From Oscheius dolichura (Eukaryota; Nematoda; Chromadorea; Rhabditida; Rhabditidae): DNA of 64,000 nucleotides. Where the stretch lies: the NCBI GenBank assembly GCA_932521035.1, contig OW051493.1, positions 8,246,001 through 8,310,000 of the forward strand, read 5' to 3'. Of the stretch, positions 24,801 to 37,328 are shown in pieces. The stretch's first letter is position 1. Each line of letters starts with the position of its first letter. Both the position numbers and the translations under genes were made by a program. The notes under the pieces were generated by a model. That model searched no databases, had not been told where the DNA came from, and worked only from the letters and a program-made list of their open reading frames with translations.

Positions 24801-27800
24801 ACCAGCCCGCAGTTAGAAGCCAGTATGAAGAAAAAATCAGGAATAACCTCCCAAAAGTCTCATTTTATCCCATTCCTCGTAAAAACTACAGTAAGCCAAA
24901 AGTTTCCCCCTCTTTGATTACTGTACTACGTCCTTTAAAAGTCCTGTCAATGTCCTTTGCCAAAGGATAAAACAAGAACGACATCGCCACCTCCATCTCC
25001 ATCTCTCTCTTGATCTCTTCCTGTCTCCGCCCGTCTTCCCGACAAATTTCTTACAAATAGGAATTGTTCCCCCTCCGAGAGACTATTGCACAACGATCGA
25101 TTTTGTCGTCGTCCGTCCGTCTCTCTCCCTTTTGGTCGGAACGGTTAGCGCGTTGAAGAAGGCGAGATGAAAAGAAGAGCAGTAGCTGACGAACGGCAAG
25201 CGTACGTCTATGTGACTGGCTGGGGGAAGTCCGACAGTGGTGTTCTGGGGGAGAGAGAGAGAGAGACAGAGCGAGGGGGAACCGGACCGTGCCCCTAGCG
25301 CTCCTCGAAGTTCTCTGTCTCTCTCTTCTCTTCTCTCTCACGAACAGACAACTGGGCAATAGGGGGCCACAAAAAACGGCTCGGCAGGTTCGCATGTTCT
25401 TCTTCTTCCTCGCTCGCGCTCTCTCTCCCGCTTTAGGCATTAGTATGTCCTCTTCTAAAACGGGAGAAGGAAGCGGGAAGAAGGGGAAGAAGAAGGGGGA
25501 ACATGGGTAAGGCGGAGGGGGAAATACAGTAATAGGGGCGGGGGGCCTGAAGAGGGCGGAAGCAAGCAAATTGGCTGAGAATCAAATGCTGCTTTTGTAG
25601 CGAGGAAAACGAGGAAAATGAACTGCGTAGCTACATTAAATACGCAGTCAAAACCAAGAAAAATAGTGAGAAAAGAAGTTGAAAGAGAAAAATGGACAAA
25701 ACAAATGGAAGCGGGGGTTAGAAAGGGTCAAAATTCAGATTGCAGCGCCTGGCTGAGTATTTAGTGCCTTAAATTGGCTGCGTAGTATTTCTACTACAGT
25801 AAAAATACAGTAGGCTATCGTTGTCGTTGTAGGAATCTCAAAAAATAGTGGCAGGCCTTTGATGGTCAGCCAGGAGAGAGAGAGACAAGAAGGGGCTGGA
25901 GATTGCCTCCTATTTTTCTGGGAAAATGAGCAAAAAATGTAACAATTAAAGGTAAATGGAAAAGAACAATAAACATGTGGTCAGATGGGAGAGAGCGTTT
26001 CTCTCTGGCTAGCCCCCGCCATCGCCCCTCTCTCGGCTATCCCGTCCCCCTGTATAAAAAGAGGAACGAGAAATAACGACTAGAAGAAGAACGCCGGGGG
26101 CTAATGCCAAAGAAGCGCCCTCTCCGAAATCTGCTGCCACTATTCATTCTTTTTAAAGGGGGGATATATAAGAAAAGAGGGAGGAAAAGGCCAGGGATGT
26201 GGCAAACAACCACCACAGGTGCAAATGTTTTGTTGGAAAAGTAGTAGCAGACAGTAGAGAGAGGGGAGAGCGATAAGGGGCAGTTGTTTGACGGTAGACT
26301 GGGAGGTCTGGAGAAAAAGGAAAGAATTGTTTTTGTTGACGAAAGAATGGGCAGAAAAATGGTGATAAAATGGTTTTGTTTTCTAAAAACTGGGAGAATT
26401 GACTGAAAGAATACTGCATGACCAGTGAATTACGGTAAAAATTTTAACCGAAGAGGGCAGTTATTTTAAAGGTACAGACCAAATGAGGATAGCAAAAGGG
26501 TCGCAAGGCTGCGGCACATGGCTTGCCAGTCCAAATAGTTTGGAACCTTACATTACGATTACCTTGTAGTATAAAATTTGCCAAGAAGCGAAATAAAACC
26601 GTCCGTTTGGAGCGAAAACGGAACAGGGAAGGATGAGAAGCATTTAACTTCGCTTATCACCTATAAGGAGCGAAATAGTCAGGTGCTTTAAAATATAGAC
26701 GGAAGGGATTACGCCGCCCTCAAAGATAGGCGAAATAAAGGGAGAAAACCGTCTGACGAATCCAGTTGGGCACTTTAACTGCTCTAGGAATACGTAGGTA
26801 TAACGCTATCCATACAATTACAGAGAAAAATGGGTATAGTCTGTCAAGAAAAAAGACGACGTTCAAGGTCTAACGATTTAGCCGCGAGCCGAACTTACTG
26901 GCCTTTTCTTCTTCTTGGCCGCTCAAAACTTATCTGTCAGTTCGCTCCATCACTAAATTTGTTCTCGGCCAGTTAGACCTTGAATGTCGTCTTTTTTCTT
27001 GACAGACTATAGAGAAGCTTTATACAAAAGAAATTACAAGAGCGAGTTCGTTTTTGTAGGAAAACTTCTGCTGCTCAACAATTTTAGCCTTTTCTCGGTT
27101 AAAATAAAGAAAAATTACCGCTTATGTGGTGTGGGAAAGTTAGAAAAGTAAGTGTCTAGACCTTTGAAAGAAGCAGTTGAAGAAAATGTGTCCGCTGGGC
27201 AAAGAAACATAAGCAGTTGTTCCCAGGATCAGAAAATAAATGGCCATTTTCTTCGAAGGATTTCTGACTATTTCAGTTATCCGTTATTTTACTCACATTC
27301 AGAAAAAGGAGCAAAAAATCGGGGAAATCCTCTTTTACAGCAAAAAAAACCCCCATATGTCACTCAAGGGGACAAGGAAGTGAGGTGGAATTTCTCAAGG
27401 TCAAGTACATTTTTCGAGGGGAGGAAAGAACAAAGAAATTTTGAAATAGAAAATTACTGTAGTGAGTCATCCTGGGGAAGAATCTGGGTAAAGAAAGCCT
27501 GCGGTCAGGTGGACAACAAAGGGACCAGGAGGGGGGATAAAAGTAGTGTGCTTTGAGGTTCTGTCTCTCCTCTCGGGAAACTATGTGCCCCCTCTCTCCC
27601 TTGCCCACTCTCCCTCCTCTCTCTCCTCCCCAACAGCTAGAGAAATCGCCGCCGGGGCCCGAGGGGGGCTTTACAACACCTACAGAAAAACGTCTATTAA
27701 TGCGGGCAACTAGCTACTCGCCACCAGTTTTGCCTCACGGAAAACCGGCGAGAAGAATGGCTGGTCCGCTGGAGGGCCAATGACTTTCCGGAGAGGAGGC

Positions 27801-30037
27801 GAATGTCGAGGAACATGTGGCAAATTATGATGGCCACTTTTTAACTGGGGGGACGAGAGCTTTCGAGAATCGGGGGCTCTTTTCGTTGAGGGACCCAATT
27901 AATAAAAGGGGGCCACAGTTAGACACCAATCTACAGACATTTGTATATAACAAAGAGCAAACTCGTGACTGTAGTGGCAGTCAGTTGTTAGCGGGAAAGG
28001 TGAGAGTCGGGAGGGGGCAACTTGTCATTTGTGGGGAAAAAAGAGCCGGGAGAAAAGATCAACTGGATAAAAATTGCCGACCTCAAGAAAGAGAGACCGG
28101 AGAGAGTCAGGTGATAGCCATTTTTCTCCCTCTCTCCCCTCTTGAAAAGACTGGGGTATAGAGCGTAAAGTCATAGAGTTTTTATTAGTATGAGACACTC
28201 AAAACGCTACGGGAATAAGCTTCTTTCTGGCTGAAGTTGACCAAAAACTGGGGGATTTTTTCCTCGAAAAGGGAAATGAATCTTCGGAGCTTTGTCTACT
28301 CGAGGAGCATGACTCATCCGTCTGAGAAAGGGCGAACTAATCGTACGGATCGAAAAATGATAGCGACAATGGTGTTCTCAACAGGCCAGACTCAGGGTTT
28401 CGAGGACCCGACAAGGAAAAGGCCCCCAGGAACCGAATAGTCCCGTGCTATCTCGGGCAGAACAGGCAAACGGCTATTGTGGAAGCGGAGGATTGAAAGA
28501 AAATATTGAGATAAAGTAACGGAGAAGTTTGATGGAAACAACCAAAGAAGTTAGCTTGAGGACCATTCACACGTAGAAAGGCGGCTTTTCGGTTGTTATG
28601 GAAAACCAATTGAATCTCTGGCAACTGGACCGTAACTCAGAAACGGATCGAGAATCCCTGCTCTCAACACTGTCTTACTGTATAAGTAAAGCATTGAGTC
28701 AATAGCTAAGGGACAAATGAGTTTAATTTCGTGGTTTCTGCCTAATAAAGAAAAGCTTTGGAATATCTTGATTGTGTCTTACTGTATTTCATGAGCGCTT
28801 CGATATTTGGCCTACAGAGCAGCCAGGAAACTTCTTGTCAAAACTGTAGCCTGTTATTATTACCAACTGTTTCACTGTAAAAGAACCAAAGCAGCCTTTT
28901 TTTATCGGTCTAGCCGTTCTAAATCGTCCCCCAAGTTTGCCATCTAGACTTTGTCAACAAATGTCTAAAAAGATCCCGAGCTGTGGTCCAAATAGCTGCG
29001 GCATTATAAAAAGCAGTTCGCACCTCGCGAATTGTGTCTATTTGAAGACAAAAAAGACCGTAATCGAACGGAAGCAGGAGGAAGTTTTTGACTAGTAAGT
29101 AAGTTTTCGAGCTTCTCGGACTAAAAAAGTGGTGAACAGGGCGGCACAAAAGCGAACCCAAGACGCCGCCGACAACTGTAAAACTGCAAACTTTTGCAAA
29201 GGAACAGTTACTCTACTTTCCTCTTTGCGCACTTGGGAATAAAAAACGATGGGCTATGTTAACCGCGAAACGCTCAACAAACCGTCTTTTTGTATTGTTG
29301 CAACTTGAGAGGTTACTTTTCACAAGGGAGCAGGAAATTGATTTCTTTTTTTATGATTTTTTGGGGCAAGGGGAGTGTCTTTAGACGTAAAATAAGGGAT
29401 AATATAAGGAAGTGTGAGAATATAAAGATAAAAATGAGTCTGCTGGAGAGGGAAACGAACGGCAGGTAGAGGCCGACAGGGGGGAAACAGTCCCGCTCGC
29501 GTCTCTGCTCTGCTCTTTCTCGCGAGGAGTTTTCCCCGCTCTCTTTTCTCAGGCAAACAAAAGCTCACTTGGGGAAAAGACAATTCGGAACAACATAGAG
29601 AGTGAAAAATGTTGAACTGGAACACCGAATGGAAACAATTGGGGGTCAACATTTTCGGGGAAGAAGACGGGGCGGGGAGGGTAAGATGGGCCGGAGGAAC
29701 GCGGTCTCCTGTCCTAGATTATCCCAGATTTCTCCCAGAGGATTCAGTTCTACTTCATATTTTTAGGATAAAATCCCCGTTTTCTCAACAGAATAAAACC
29801 AAAATCCCCTCGAAGAAAAAATGGCACAAAACAGGGATATTCTCTCAGACCTCCCAGCGGTGAGAAATAGCCCAAGTTGCAGGCTTATGAAAGCTATTTC
29901 GAATGGAAACAACTGCAGACGGTGTAACCTATTGGATAATTAAGGTCAGAGACATTTTTAAAGAGATCTAGGCGAAAGTTTACAAAAAAAAAGAATCAGT
30001 AACTATGAACGTTTGGAGTCAAGGGCGCCCCCAGTGG
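21878..30037. other. Gene-poor stretch
   Basis: No gene is supported in about 8 kb. Open frames of 60-170 codons occur in GC-rich or purine-rich sequence (22.6-23.4 kb, 25.0-25.6 kb), but they overlap on both strands and have no consistent splice sites. The stretch contains one palindromic element (26835-27011) and one GCCACAGTTAGACA word (27912). Confidence 0.5.
26835..27011. mobile_element. Third type of palindromic element
   Basis: A 40-bp arm (26835-26874, starting TATAGTCTGTCAAGAAAAAA) is repeated as a near-perfect reverse complement at 26972-27011 (ending TTCTTGACAGACTATA), with one visible mismatch. Weaker pairing continues inward (CGATTTAG..CGAACT against AGTTCG..CTAAATT). The structure fits a 177-bp MITE or a foldback relic. 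No second copy is seen in the window. Confidence 0.8.
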
Positions 30038-30197
30038 GGCTCGGACCTCGAGAGTCCGATTCCCTGCACCCGTAAAGCCTCGGTAAGACAAAGACATAAA
30101 AGGCGTCCCAGCTTTGTAACAGTTTTGGATAAAGATGATCCTCCTGCCGAGAGAGACGTAACGGGTGCAGGGGCTCGGACTATCGAGGGCCGAGCCA
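30038..30197. mobile_element. Palindromic MITE-like element, copy 8
   Basis: Ends GGCTCGGACCTCGAGAGTCC and GGACTATCGAGGGCCGAGCC pair over nearly their whole length; inner arms CACCCGTAAAGCCTCGG and CCGAGAGAGACGTAACGGGTG pair with a small insertion. Core in orientation B. Confidence 0.85.
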
Positions 30198-32219
30198 CCA
30201 CTGCTCGCTCCTCTCTCTAGTTTAGCGTTGAGTCAAAGGGGAGCTGGTTTCCCGTTCAGTGTAGCGTAAAAAGGAGACGTTGCTCCAATTGGCGAAGGTA
30301 AATTTTACCCCGATTTATCAAGGAAACGATTCCAGGTTGAAATTCTTGACCTCAAGGTTTTAGGCCCTGGACTATGCTCCTCTCTGGCAGTTCTCTGCTG
30401 TGTAACTCCGTTAGGGTTTACATTTTCTATAAATTCTGTTAGCTCCATTAAAGTGTAGGTATAACGTCTCCCAAAAATCCGGAAATATAAGTAAAAGTGA
30501 GAAGAATTACGAAAGAAACGGCCCGCCGTGAGGAAGGTCGTAAAAAGGGGTATCAGTGGTTAGGCGTATGCAAATTGTCAGTTTTTAGTAAACAAGCCGG
30601 TTCCGTTTCGGATTTGTCACGCCTTATCCACGCGTTCTTCTAGGAAATGAGAGAGATTTGTGGAAGGGCCATGGCCCGACATTTAGGTTAATCAAAAAGG
30701 AACTCCCTTCTATGTTCTTACGGTAATTGAAGGATCCAATTAAATTAAAGGAAATGGTAGCCGTCCCAAGTTTAAAAAAGTTAAAAGCTCAAAAATTTCA
30801 AAAAGTCAGTAGGGGGAAGAAAAAGATGGGCGCGGTGCAAGGCTGCGGGGCGCTCAAAGCGCAAAGAAAGAATCATGGCCTCTGAAAAAAACGGCTAGAT
30901 GGCAAAGAGCCCCCCGTGTGTGTTTGAATGGGCGGAGCTCCGGGACCACCCGTGGGAAAATGGGGCGTGTGAGCCAGGCAGGGGGAATCGCACCCCTCTC
31001 TCTCTATGTTCCAATGTCTCTCTCTTCTCACTTCCTCCCGTACTCGGAGAGAGGGCAGGAAATTCATGAACAGGCTGCCCATCATCATCGAAAACGGCAA
31101 AAGAGGATTGACAGAGGGGGAAAATTAATCCGATTCGAAGGGTACAATACAGAGAAAGAGGGGACGGAGTTTTTTCGGCCTCAGGGAGAAAGAGCAGCGT
31201 AGATCCGCGATTTTAAAGGACTCGACCCAAGTTTCTATGAAATTGACAGTTAGACCTTTAATCTACCGTCTTTCTCTTCTCAGGACCCAAAATCGACAGC
31301 TTCCTAGGAAATAAACGAAAGGAGAGGTGAAATGAGAGGGATAAACGGTCAGACTTTTACATTAAGTCCAGCAGATCCTTCGTTGATGAACTGAGGGTAA
31401 GATTTTAAAAGAATTGGTATTTAGGTCTTTAAATCTTGCGTTTTCTTCTGCTCAGGTACCATAACAATGCGTTCACCACTTCTAAAGAGCAGAAAAGAGT
31501 AAGAGACGCGCCAAAATGCCCAATAGGTCAAGCAGATTGCATTTTTGAGAGATTGAAGGAGATTTTAAAGGAGTTTGTAGTTAATCTTCGAAATTTCTAT
31601 CCTTCCTCCGTTCAGAACCCAAAAAAGAAGTGTCTAATTAAGAAAAAGAGCGGGGCTAATAATAGAGGTAAGACGAGGTGCGTCCCCCTTGTCTGACCGG
31701 GCATCAATCCCTGGTTTGTATTCCCCCTGCGAAAAAAACAAAAAGGACAGCCGTGTTTTGATCTCTGTCCCCGCTCTCCTCGCTCTTTTTTCTCTACGTA
31801 GAGATGAGGAAAATCCGTCTGTTTATGTGTATATTATGGGTAACACGCAGTCACAAATAGACTTTCTAAGAAATGGGAGGCATGGCGGGTTTCTCGCGAA
31901 GAAAATAGAAAATAGGAGGTAGAAATGGATGAGACCACCCGCTCGAACACATGCTATTGTTTTTGTTCTACTTTTAAGTAAAAACCTCACTGACTGAACG
32001 GCTTTTAACAGAGAGGGGGCCTAGTGGCTCACAGCCACCACTCGGCTCATTTCACTTCGCCTCTCAACGCATTTATCATGTTAGAGGTCTGTGGAGAGTC
32101 TAGTGCTTCAACTAGAGAGATTTTGGACTTTTTTCGTCTTTTATCCAATGCATTATTCATCCTAGGATGGCGATATTCCCCGACCAGGGCAAGTCTTCCC
32201 GAACTTTTCTGACAATTTC
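30198..32219. other. No supported gene; three diverged repeat units
   Basis: Units near 31213-31300, 31404-31470 and 31562-31635 each run TTTTAAAG.., then a T-rich tract, then CAG followed by GACCC, GTACC or AACCC. One open frame (31436-31696, 86 codons) spans units two and three and ends near GTAAGACG. It may be an exon, but I could not anchor it to neighbours. Confidence 0.4.
32190..32219 (+). promoter_or_regulatory. 5S upstream conserved element, copy 1
   Basis: The 30 bases directly before this 5S gene (GCAAGTCTTCCCGAACTTTT then CTGACAATTTC) are kept, with three differences, before the second 5S gene, whereas farther upstream sequence is unrelated. That pattern fits an external RNA polymerase III promoter element, as known for some animal 5S genes. 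Confidence 0.6.
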
Positions 32220-32338
32220 GCTTACGGCCATACCACGTTGAAAGTACGCCATCCCGTCTGATCTGGCAAGTCAAGCAACGTTGGGCCCGGTTAGTACTTG
32301 GATCGGAGACGGCTTGGGAATCCCGGGTGTCGTAAGCT
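32220..32338 (+). rRNA. 5S ribosomal RNA, copy 1
   Basis: About 119 nt starting GCTTACGGCCATACCACGTT and ending GGTGTCGTAAGC, followed by a T-run. The two ends pair (GCTTACG with CGTAAGC), and the internal control region contains AAGCAACGTTGGGCCCGGTT and TACTTGGATCGGAGACGGC, as in nematode 5S. It is a single dispersed gene, not part of a tandem array, and no spliced-leader RNA gene is seen next to it. It differs from the second copy at one position (CCCGTCTGATC here, CCCGTCCGATC there). Confidence 0.95.
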
Positions 32339-35300
32339 TTTTGCATTTTTTTGGATCACTTTACAATCAACTCGAGTTCCCTTGATCCTTTGTCTGGGGT
32401 AGCTTAACCTTTTGAAAGCCAACCTTGTTTCATTTTTTGAGCCGCCCTTAATTCGAACCATTCCGCCTTCTTCCCCCTTTTCCCGCCCTAATTACTTTTT
32501 GTAATAAACATCTCCGGGAACAGAGTGCTCATTTCCTCTCAGACCACCCAGAGTTGGAACGTGGAGAGAGCGAACATTTGGCCCGCCTCTCCGTCCGACG
32601 CGGTGATATAGAAAGAGACACAAACCAGCACCAATATGACAACTGTTTCAGCTGGAAGCCGTCTTTCTGGTTCTAATTAGCGACTCCCGACAAAAGTTGT
32701 CGACTTTTTTCCTTCTCTTAGGAAGGGCGGTCTAAATGAAATCACGAGAGGGAGCCCCCGGGGCAGTCACTAATCGGCACCAGCTCGCCCTTCCGGACCA
32801 CCCAGGGGGGTGAGCCAGCCAATTCGGGGGAAAGGAGGTCAATCGGATTAGTCTTTTTCTACCGTAGCTCAGGGACCACAGGGGTTTTCGAGGAAACAGG
32901 ATAAATACTGCTGACGGGGACAGATCGCAACAGTCGGCAGTGGGAACGTCTTCCGAATAATTGGCATGAATTTTGGGACATGAGGAGAAAACCCCCGGGA
33001 AAGGACAGAGGGCGCTGCCAACAATTGGGACCGAATAGAGGAACGGGGGAAGATTTTGTATTCGTAGTTTTTTCGTAGTCATAGTTCCAAGACGGCAGCT
33101 TTACCCAGAGATGTACCGTATTAGTCCTCCTGGACTCCCTATGGTATTTCCTAACTGGATTCCTGTTTATTTTTAAAAGTACTGAAGTGGTTCCAGAGTA
33201 CAAATACGTAAATAGGGGGCAGATTACCAAAAGAGCTCCTCATTTCGGTTTCTCTGCAGGCTTCTTTTCGACAACAATGAGAAAATGAGGCCCTTGTTGG
33301 CTTCTTATCTGAATTTTTCCACCTCTGGAGCATTTTACGAGCGGGGAAGGACTCAGAAAGCCGGACAAACTCCCCCTTTTCCCCAATCCTCCTTTCTTTT
33401 TTGGCGCCCGGCTCACATCTTCAAATGGGATGTTTTCGTTTTCACCTGGACAAAAGTGAACAATAGAATAACATGAAAAAGATACATTTCATTCCACTGG
33501 ATTAATCCAGCATAGAACCAAGGAAGTACACGAGGTTTATTCTTATCCTGCCCCAAAATGGAACAACTCTGACTCAGGGAGTTCATCAAGGTCAAAGACC
33601 CCTGCCCCTCTCTGTAATAAGCTATAATTTCCCCTATATTTCTGTCCCAAAAAGTTGGCGAGCCAAAAGTTAATGAGAACCATCCTCCCCTTCAATTTAT
33701 CTTCTCCCTGACCACCGCCACAGCCTGGAACGGCCAGGGCCCGCCGCCGGCGTCGGGACCTCCCAAGTCGGCCGGCGTCCCCAGAGACTTGGGTTCCATA
33801 AAAAATGGCCATTAAACGTCGGCCCAGGACGCGTTTGTTCGGATTAACTCGGATACATTATTTTCTGCCATTTAGGGGATTGGTCACGATGGACATAAAA
33901 AAGAACTGCGGGAGGGCCTAGGGATTTAGGCGGAACGGCCGGCCGGGCGGCGGGGAAGAGCACGACCGGCACCGAAACCGACCACCAACGATGATTTTAT
34001 GGTAGACAGGGGCTGGATTACATGGGGATTTTTGGATTTTTGGTAGGGGAACGGGGGAAAAGAGAGGGAAATGGAGCAAGAAAGGGGTATGTTGCCTGGG
34101 AAAAGCTCTTGGAATGAACTATCAGTTAGGACGAAAAAAAAACAAGAAAGTGTATAATTAGTCGAGCCTGGCACCTAAAGTAAGATGTAGTCTCGAGAGT
34201 TCACATTCAGACGCTGAATTTTTTTGAGGAGGAAAATAACAAGGACGGGTATCAAAGGAGCATGTTTTCGTCGACTTCTATTGTATAGTAATGGCTGGGC
34301 TTCACGTTTAGGCGCGCTACCGTAAGACAGAAAAGCTTGGCTTCAACCCTTCTTTCCCAAGCTGTACTATTTGTTTAAATCCAGAAAGTTATGGTTACAT
34401 TGACGCCAGTTTCGTTATAAGCGGCCTAGTTTGATGAAATCGTTTCGGGACCTTGAACACAAGTCTCCCTGACATTTCCTGACATAGGTTCCGGGGATAC
34501 AGTAACCGAAATCATAGCAATGTAGGGCTGGAATTTCTACCTATTTCGTAATTACCAGACCCAAGATCACTTTGATAACTTTAGCAAATACTGAACCCAT
34601 TGTCCCAGAGTTCAAATGGCGAACAATTACAGTCTGGCTCTGATTGCGCCGGTTCCACCAGGGAAATTTTTGGTTCAAAACATGTTTAGGTGGGCCCAAA
34701 GTTCCCTCTACCGAAATATTTAAACTGTAGGGCTCCCATCGGGCAATACTAGTGAGCGGTGGACCGTGCCAGATAGAAACGAACAGCTCCAAGCCGGGTT
34801 TGCCTCCATATCTTCAGAACCCGCTTTTCTAGGAAGCTCGGAAGCCCTATTTTACTAGGAGAAAAGAAAAGCAGCTCAAAAAAGGTCCCTAGAGAGCCCT
34901 GGATGCTCTGCAGGGTTCTTTCTTTTGAATTCTTTTCGACTACTGAACTTTCGACCCGATGAAAGTCCTAGTCGGCTGTTTTCGCCTCTCGCCCTCTCGA
35001 AGTCAATGATAAGGTTTTTTGGAGTCGTCTCAAAAAGAGTACAAGACGAACAGTCCTCCCTCTGATTAGATTATTGGCTTATGCTCCTTTTTTGAATGTT
35101 TGAAGCCTTTTGTCACCTTTTAAAGAATGCTCGCGAGTTGAAGAATGATGTAACAATGAGAAAGGGGACAGAATCGAGGAAGAAGAGAGGAACAGGACGG
35201 GGAAAGTACCCCACAGCTCGTAAAGGAGGTTCCGTCGGGTGGTAAAATGGGTAGACAGGGAAAAATCGAAGTTGATTTTTATCAGTATTCGCTGTAGTTA

Positions 35301-36064
35301 TTGGCTCTTATCGGCAATAAACCCCCAGTTTTTTTTCAACGTAGGAGGCCAGATAGGCCTAAAAATGCCGCCGAAACGAGCTCTTTTCATGGCGGGCTGC
35401 TGCTATTCCGGCTATCATCCGTTAAAGGACTCCCCGCGCTTTACTTTCACTTATTTATTAAACTACAGTAACCCAGAGAGTAGATTAGAGAATAATAACA
35501 AGGAAACGACCTTGGAAATTCTGTTCTTTTTGACGAAAAAGAGTAAAAGAGAGAAGAAGGGGCCGCGCCGTCTGAAGGATCCTGACAAGAAATGACATTG
35601 TACAACTTTTTTACGGGGCGGTGCTGTCTTCGTGATGGCGGTGGTACTGTAAGATTGGAGGAGAGGTTTGAGACGCGACGACCTCGTTCTCTCTCTCGTC
35701 TTGTGGTTTAGCACACCGAGGGGCAATTGCGCGGAACACAACCGGGCAAGGACGGCCCGACGACGACTAGTTTATCAACTACGGTAGCTTCTCGCTGATA
35801 GCTGGGACCGTGGCATACTGTAGGACCACTCCATACAATTCTGGAGGCTTTACCCTTTATTATACGCTTTCTATTCGTTTTTTCTTGAAGAAGCCTGAAA
35901 GAGCACACTGTTTGTCCGTCCTAAACCAATTTTTTGGCTTTTCAACACTTAAAAACATCTTTTTTCACTTCATCACTTGCTTTACATCCGGAGAGATCTA
36001 ATTTTTAGAAGGAAGACTCCATTTTTGAGAATTTTGGCAATTTATACAGAGTACTGTAGTTTCA
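32339..36064. other. Spacer between the two 5S genes
   Basis: Unlike tandem 5S arrays, this spacer is unique sequence with no second 5S fragment or SL RNA. Several 60-120 codon open frames exist (for example 35239-35595 plus), but none has splice support or recognisable composition. Confidence 0.5.
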
Positions 36065-36346
36065 ATCGTATTCACTGTGTCTCTTTTCTTTTATACCTTC
36101 AGTCTGCCCACTTGTTCTACCCAAGAATCTTGTTAGAATAATTTTGAGATTCCTTTTGGTAGTCAAAAACGAGCGAGACGGATGATTACCGTAGTTGCTG
36201 CTGGCAAATGCGTTCAGGAGGCTTACCTTAGGTTCTGCCTTGAATATGCCCTCTGCTTCACTTTTGTAGCAAAATCTGGCTTCCAAGAAATTTAAATCCA
36301 GAAATAGTCCTAGTGAAACCTCTTCTTGCAGGTCTTCAGAACACAT
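36065..36346 (-). CDS. Hypothetical 94-codon ORF next to 5S copy 2
   Basis: An ATG at 36346 opens a frame with even, protein-like composition (MCSEDLQEEVSLGLFLDLNF at the start). Either it is a single 94-codon ORF, or it is an exon of 40 codons ending at AACCTAAG before GTAAGCC (36227). No downstream exon was identified and no family is recognised. Its start is only about 45 bp from the 5S gene and runs away from it. Confidence 0.3.
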
Positions 36347-36359
36347 TTCGTTGTGGGGG

Positions 36360-36389
36360 CAAGTCTTCCCAAACTTTTCTGATAATCTC
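36360..36389 (+). promoter_or_regulatory. 5S upstream conserved element, copy 2
   Basis: The same block as before the first 5S gene, here GCAAGTCTTCCCAAACTTTT then CTGATAATCTC. Conservation stops at its left edge. Confidence 0.6.
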
Positions 36390-36508
36390 GCTTACGGCCA
36401 TACCACGTTGAAAGTACGCCATCCCGTCCGATCTGGCAAGTCAAGCAACGTTGGGCCCGGTTAGTACTTGGATCGGAGACGGCTTGGGAATCCCGGGTGT
36501 CGTAAGCT
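36390..36508 (+). rRNA. 5S ribosomal RNA, copy 2
   Basis: About 119 nt and identical to copy 1 apart from one base. It has the same self-complementary ends and the same internal control region, and is followed by TTTTTA. It has the same orientation as copy 1, about 4.17 kb downstream. Both copies look functional. Confidence 0.95.
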
Positions 36509-37328
36509 TTTTATTTTTCTATTTTATCCTTTTTTTTGCTTTCTAGAAGCGATTCGCCCAACTTTCGAAGCGGTATCCTCCACAAATCGGTACAAAACTC
36601 TTTTATTTGTTTGCTTTCCAACGCTTATTAGCGGAAAAGAAAGAGTTTCCAACCCCTCCCGCTGTGTCTAACTCCCACTTCCCCCATCCCCTTCATAAAG
36701 GTCGCGGTGTGTACAAAAGGGCGAGGGCTTCACCATCGCCTAGTGGCGGCCTCGAAAGTCAGGCCGTTCCTATAACTTTTTTCCCGTGGCCGTCGCCTCC
36801 TCCGTCCTCTAATCCAACACACAGAAACTTGCAACCGGCTATTATTAATCGTCCATTGGACACAACTCGATGGGACACCGTTACATGTGATAGTCCAAGG
36901 ACACGGCCACCTCCTCCTCCTCGAAATGAGGGTCACAGCTCTCTAAGCCATTATAAACGGGGGGAAATATATTCATTTCTCTCTCGAACATACAATGGGA
37001 GGGGTTTGTTAACGAACGAATGTTTGTCTCTCTGATTTCTCGGGGTGGAATAAGCGTCGTATTCTTGGGAGCGTGGCATGAGGGAGTTCTCTCGCAGCTA
37101 CACTGAACGTGTCTGAAATGGACGGGATTACTGTAGCCATCTAGGATGGTCCCTTACCATTCTGAGTAGAATTCGGCACATAGCCTCGTGCTCCTGATCT
37201 TTACCAGCTTTTGGCTGAAAAACATGTGATTTTCTCAAGATTCTAAGGTTTCCAAAAGCCGAAAATCAGCCCTGCTGACCCAAAATGGTGGTCAAAAATG
37301 AGCCTAAGTGCCAAGGGACGGGATATTG

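Noticed and set aside
32339-36389. SL1 spliced-leader RNA gene linked to 5S, as in C. elegans
   Set aside because: The conserved leader sequence was not found on either strand near the 5S genes.
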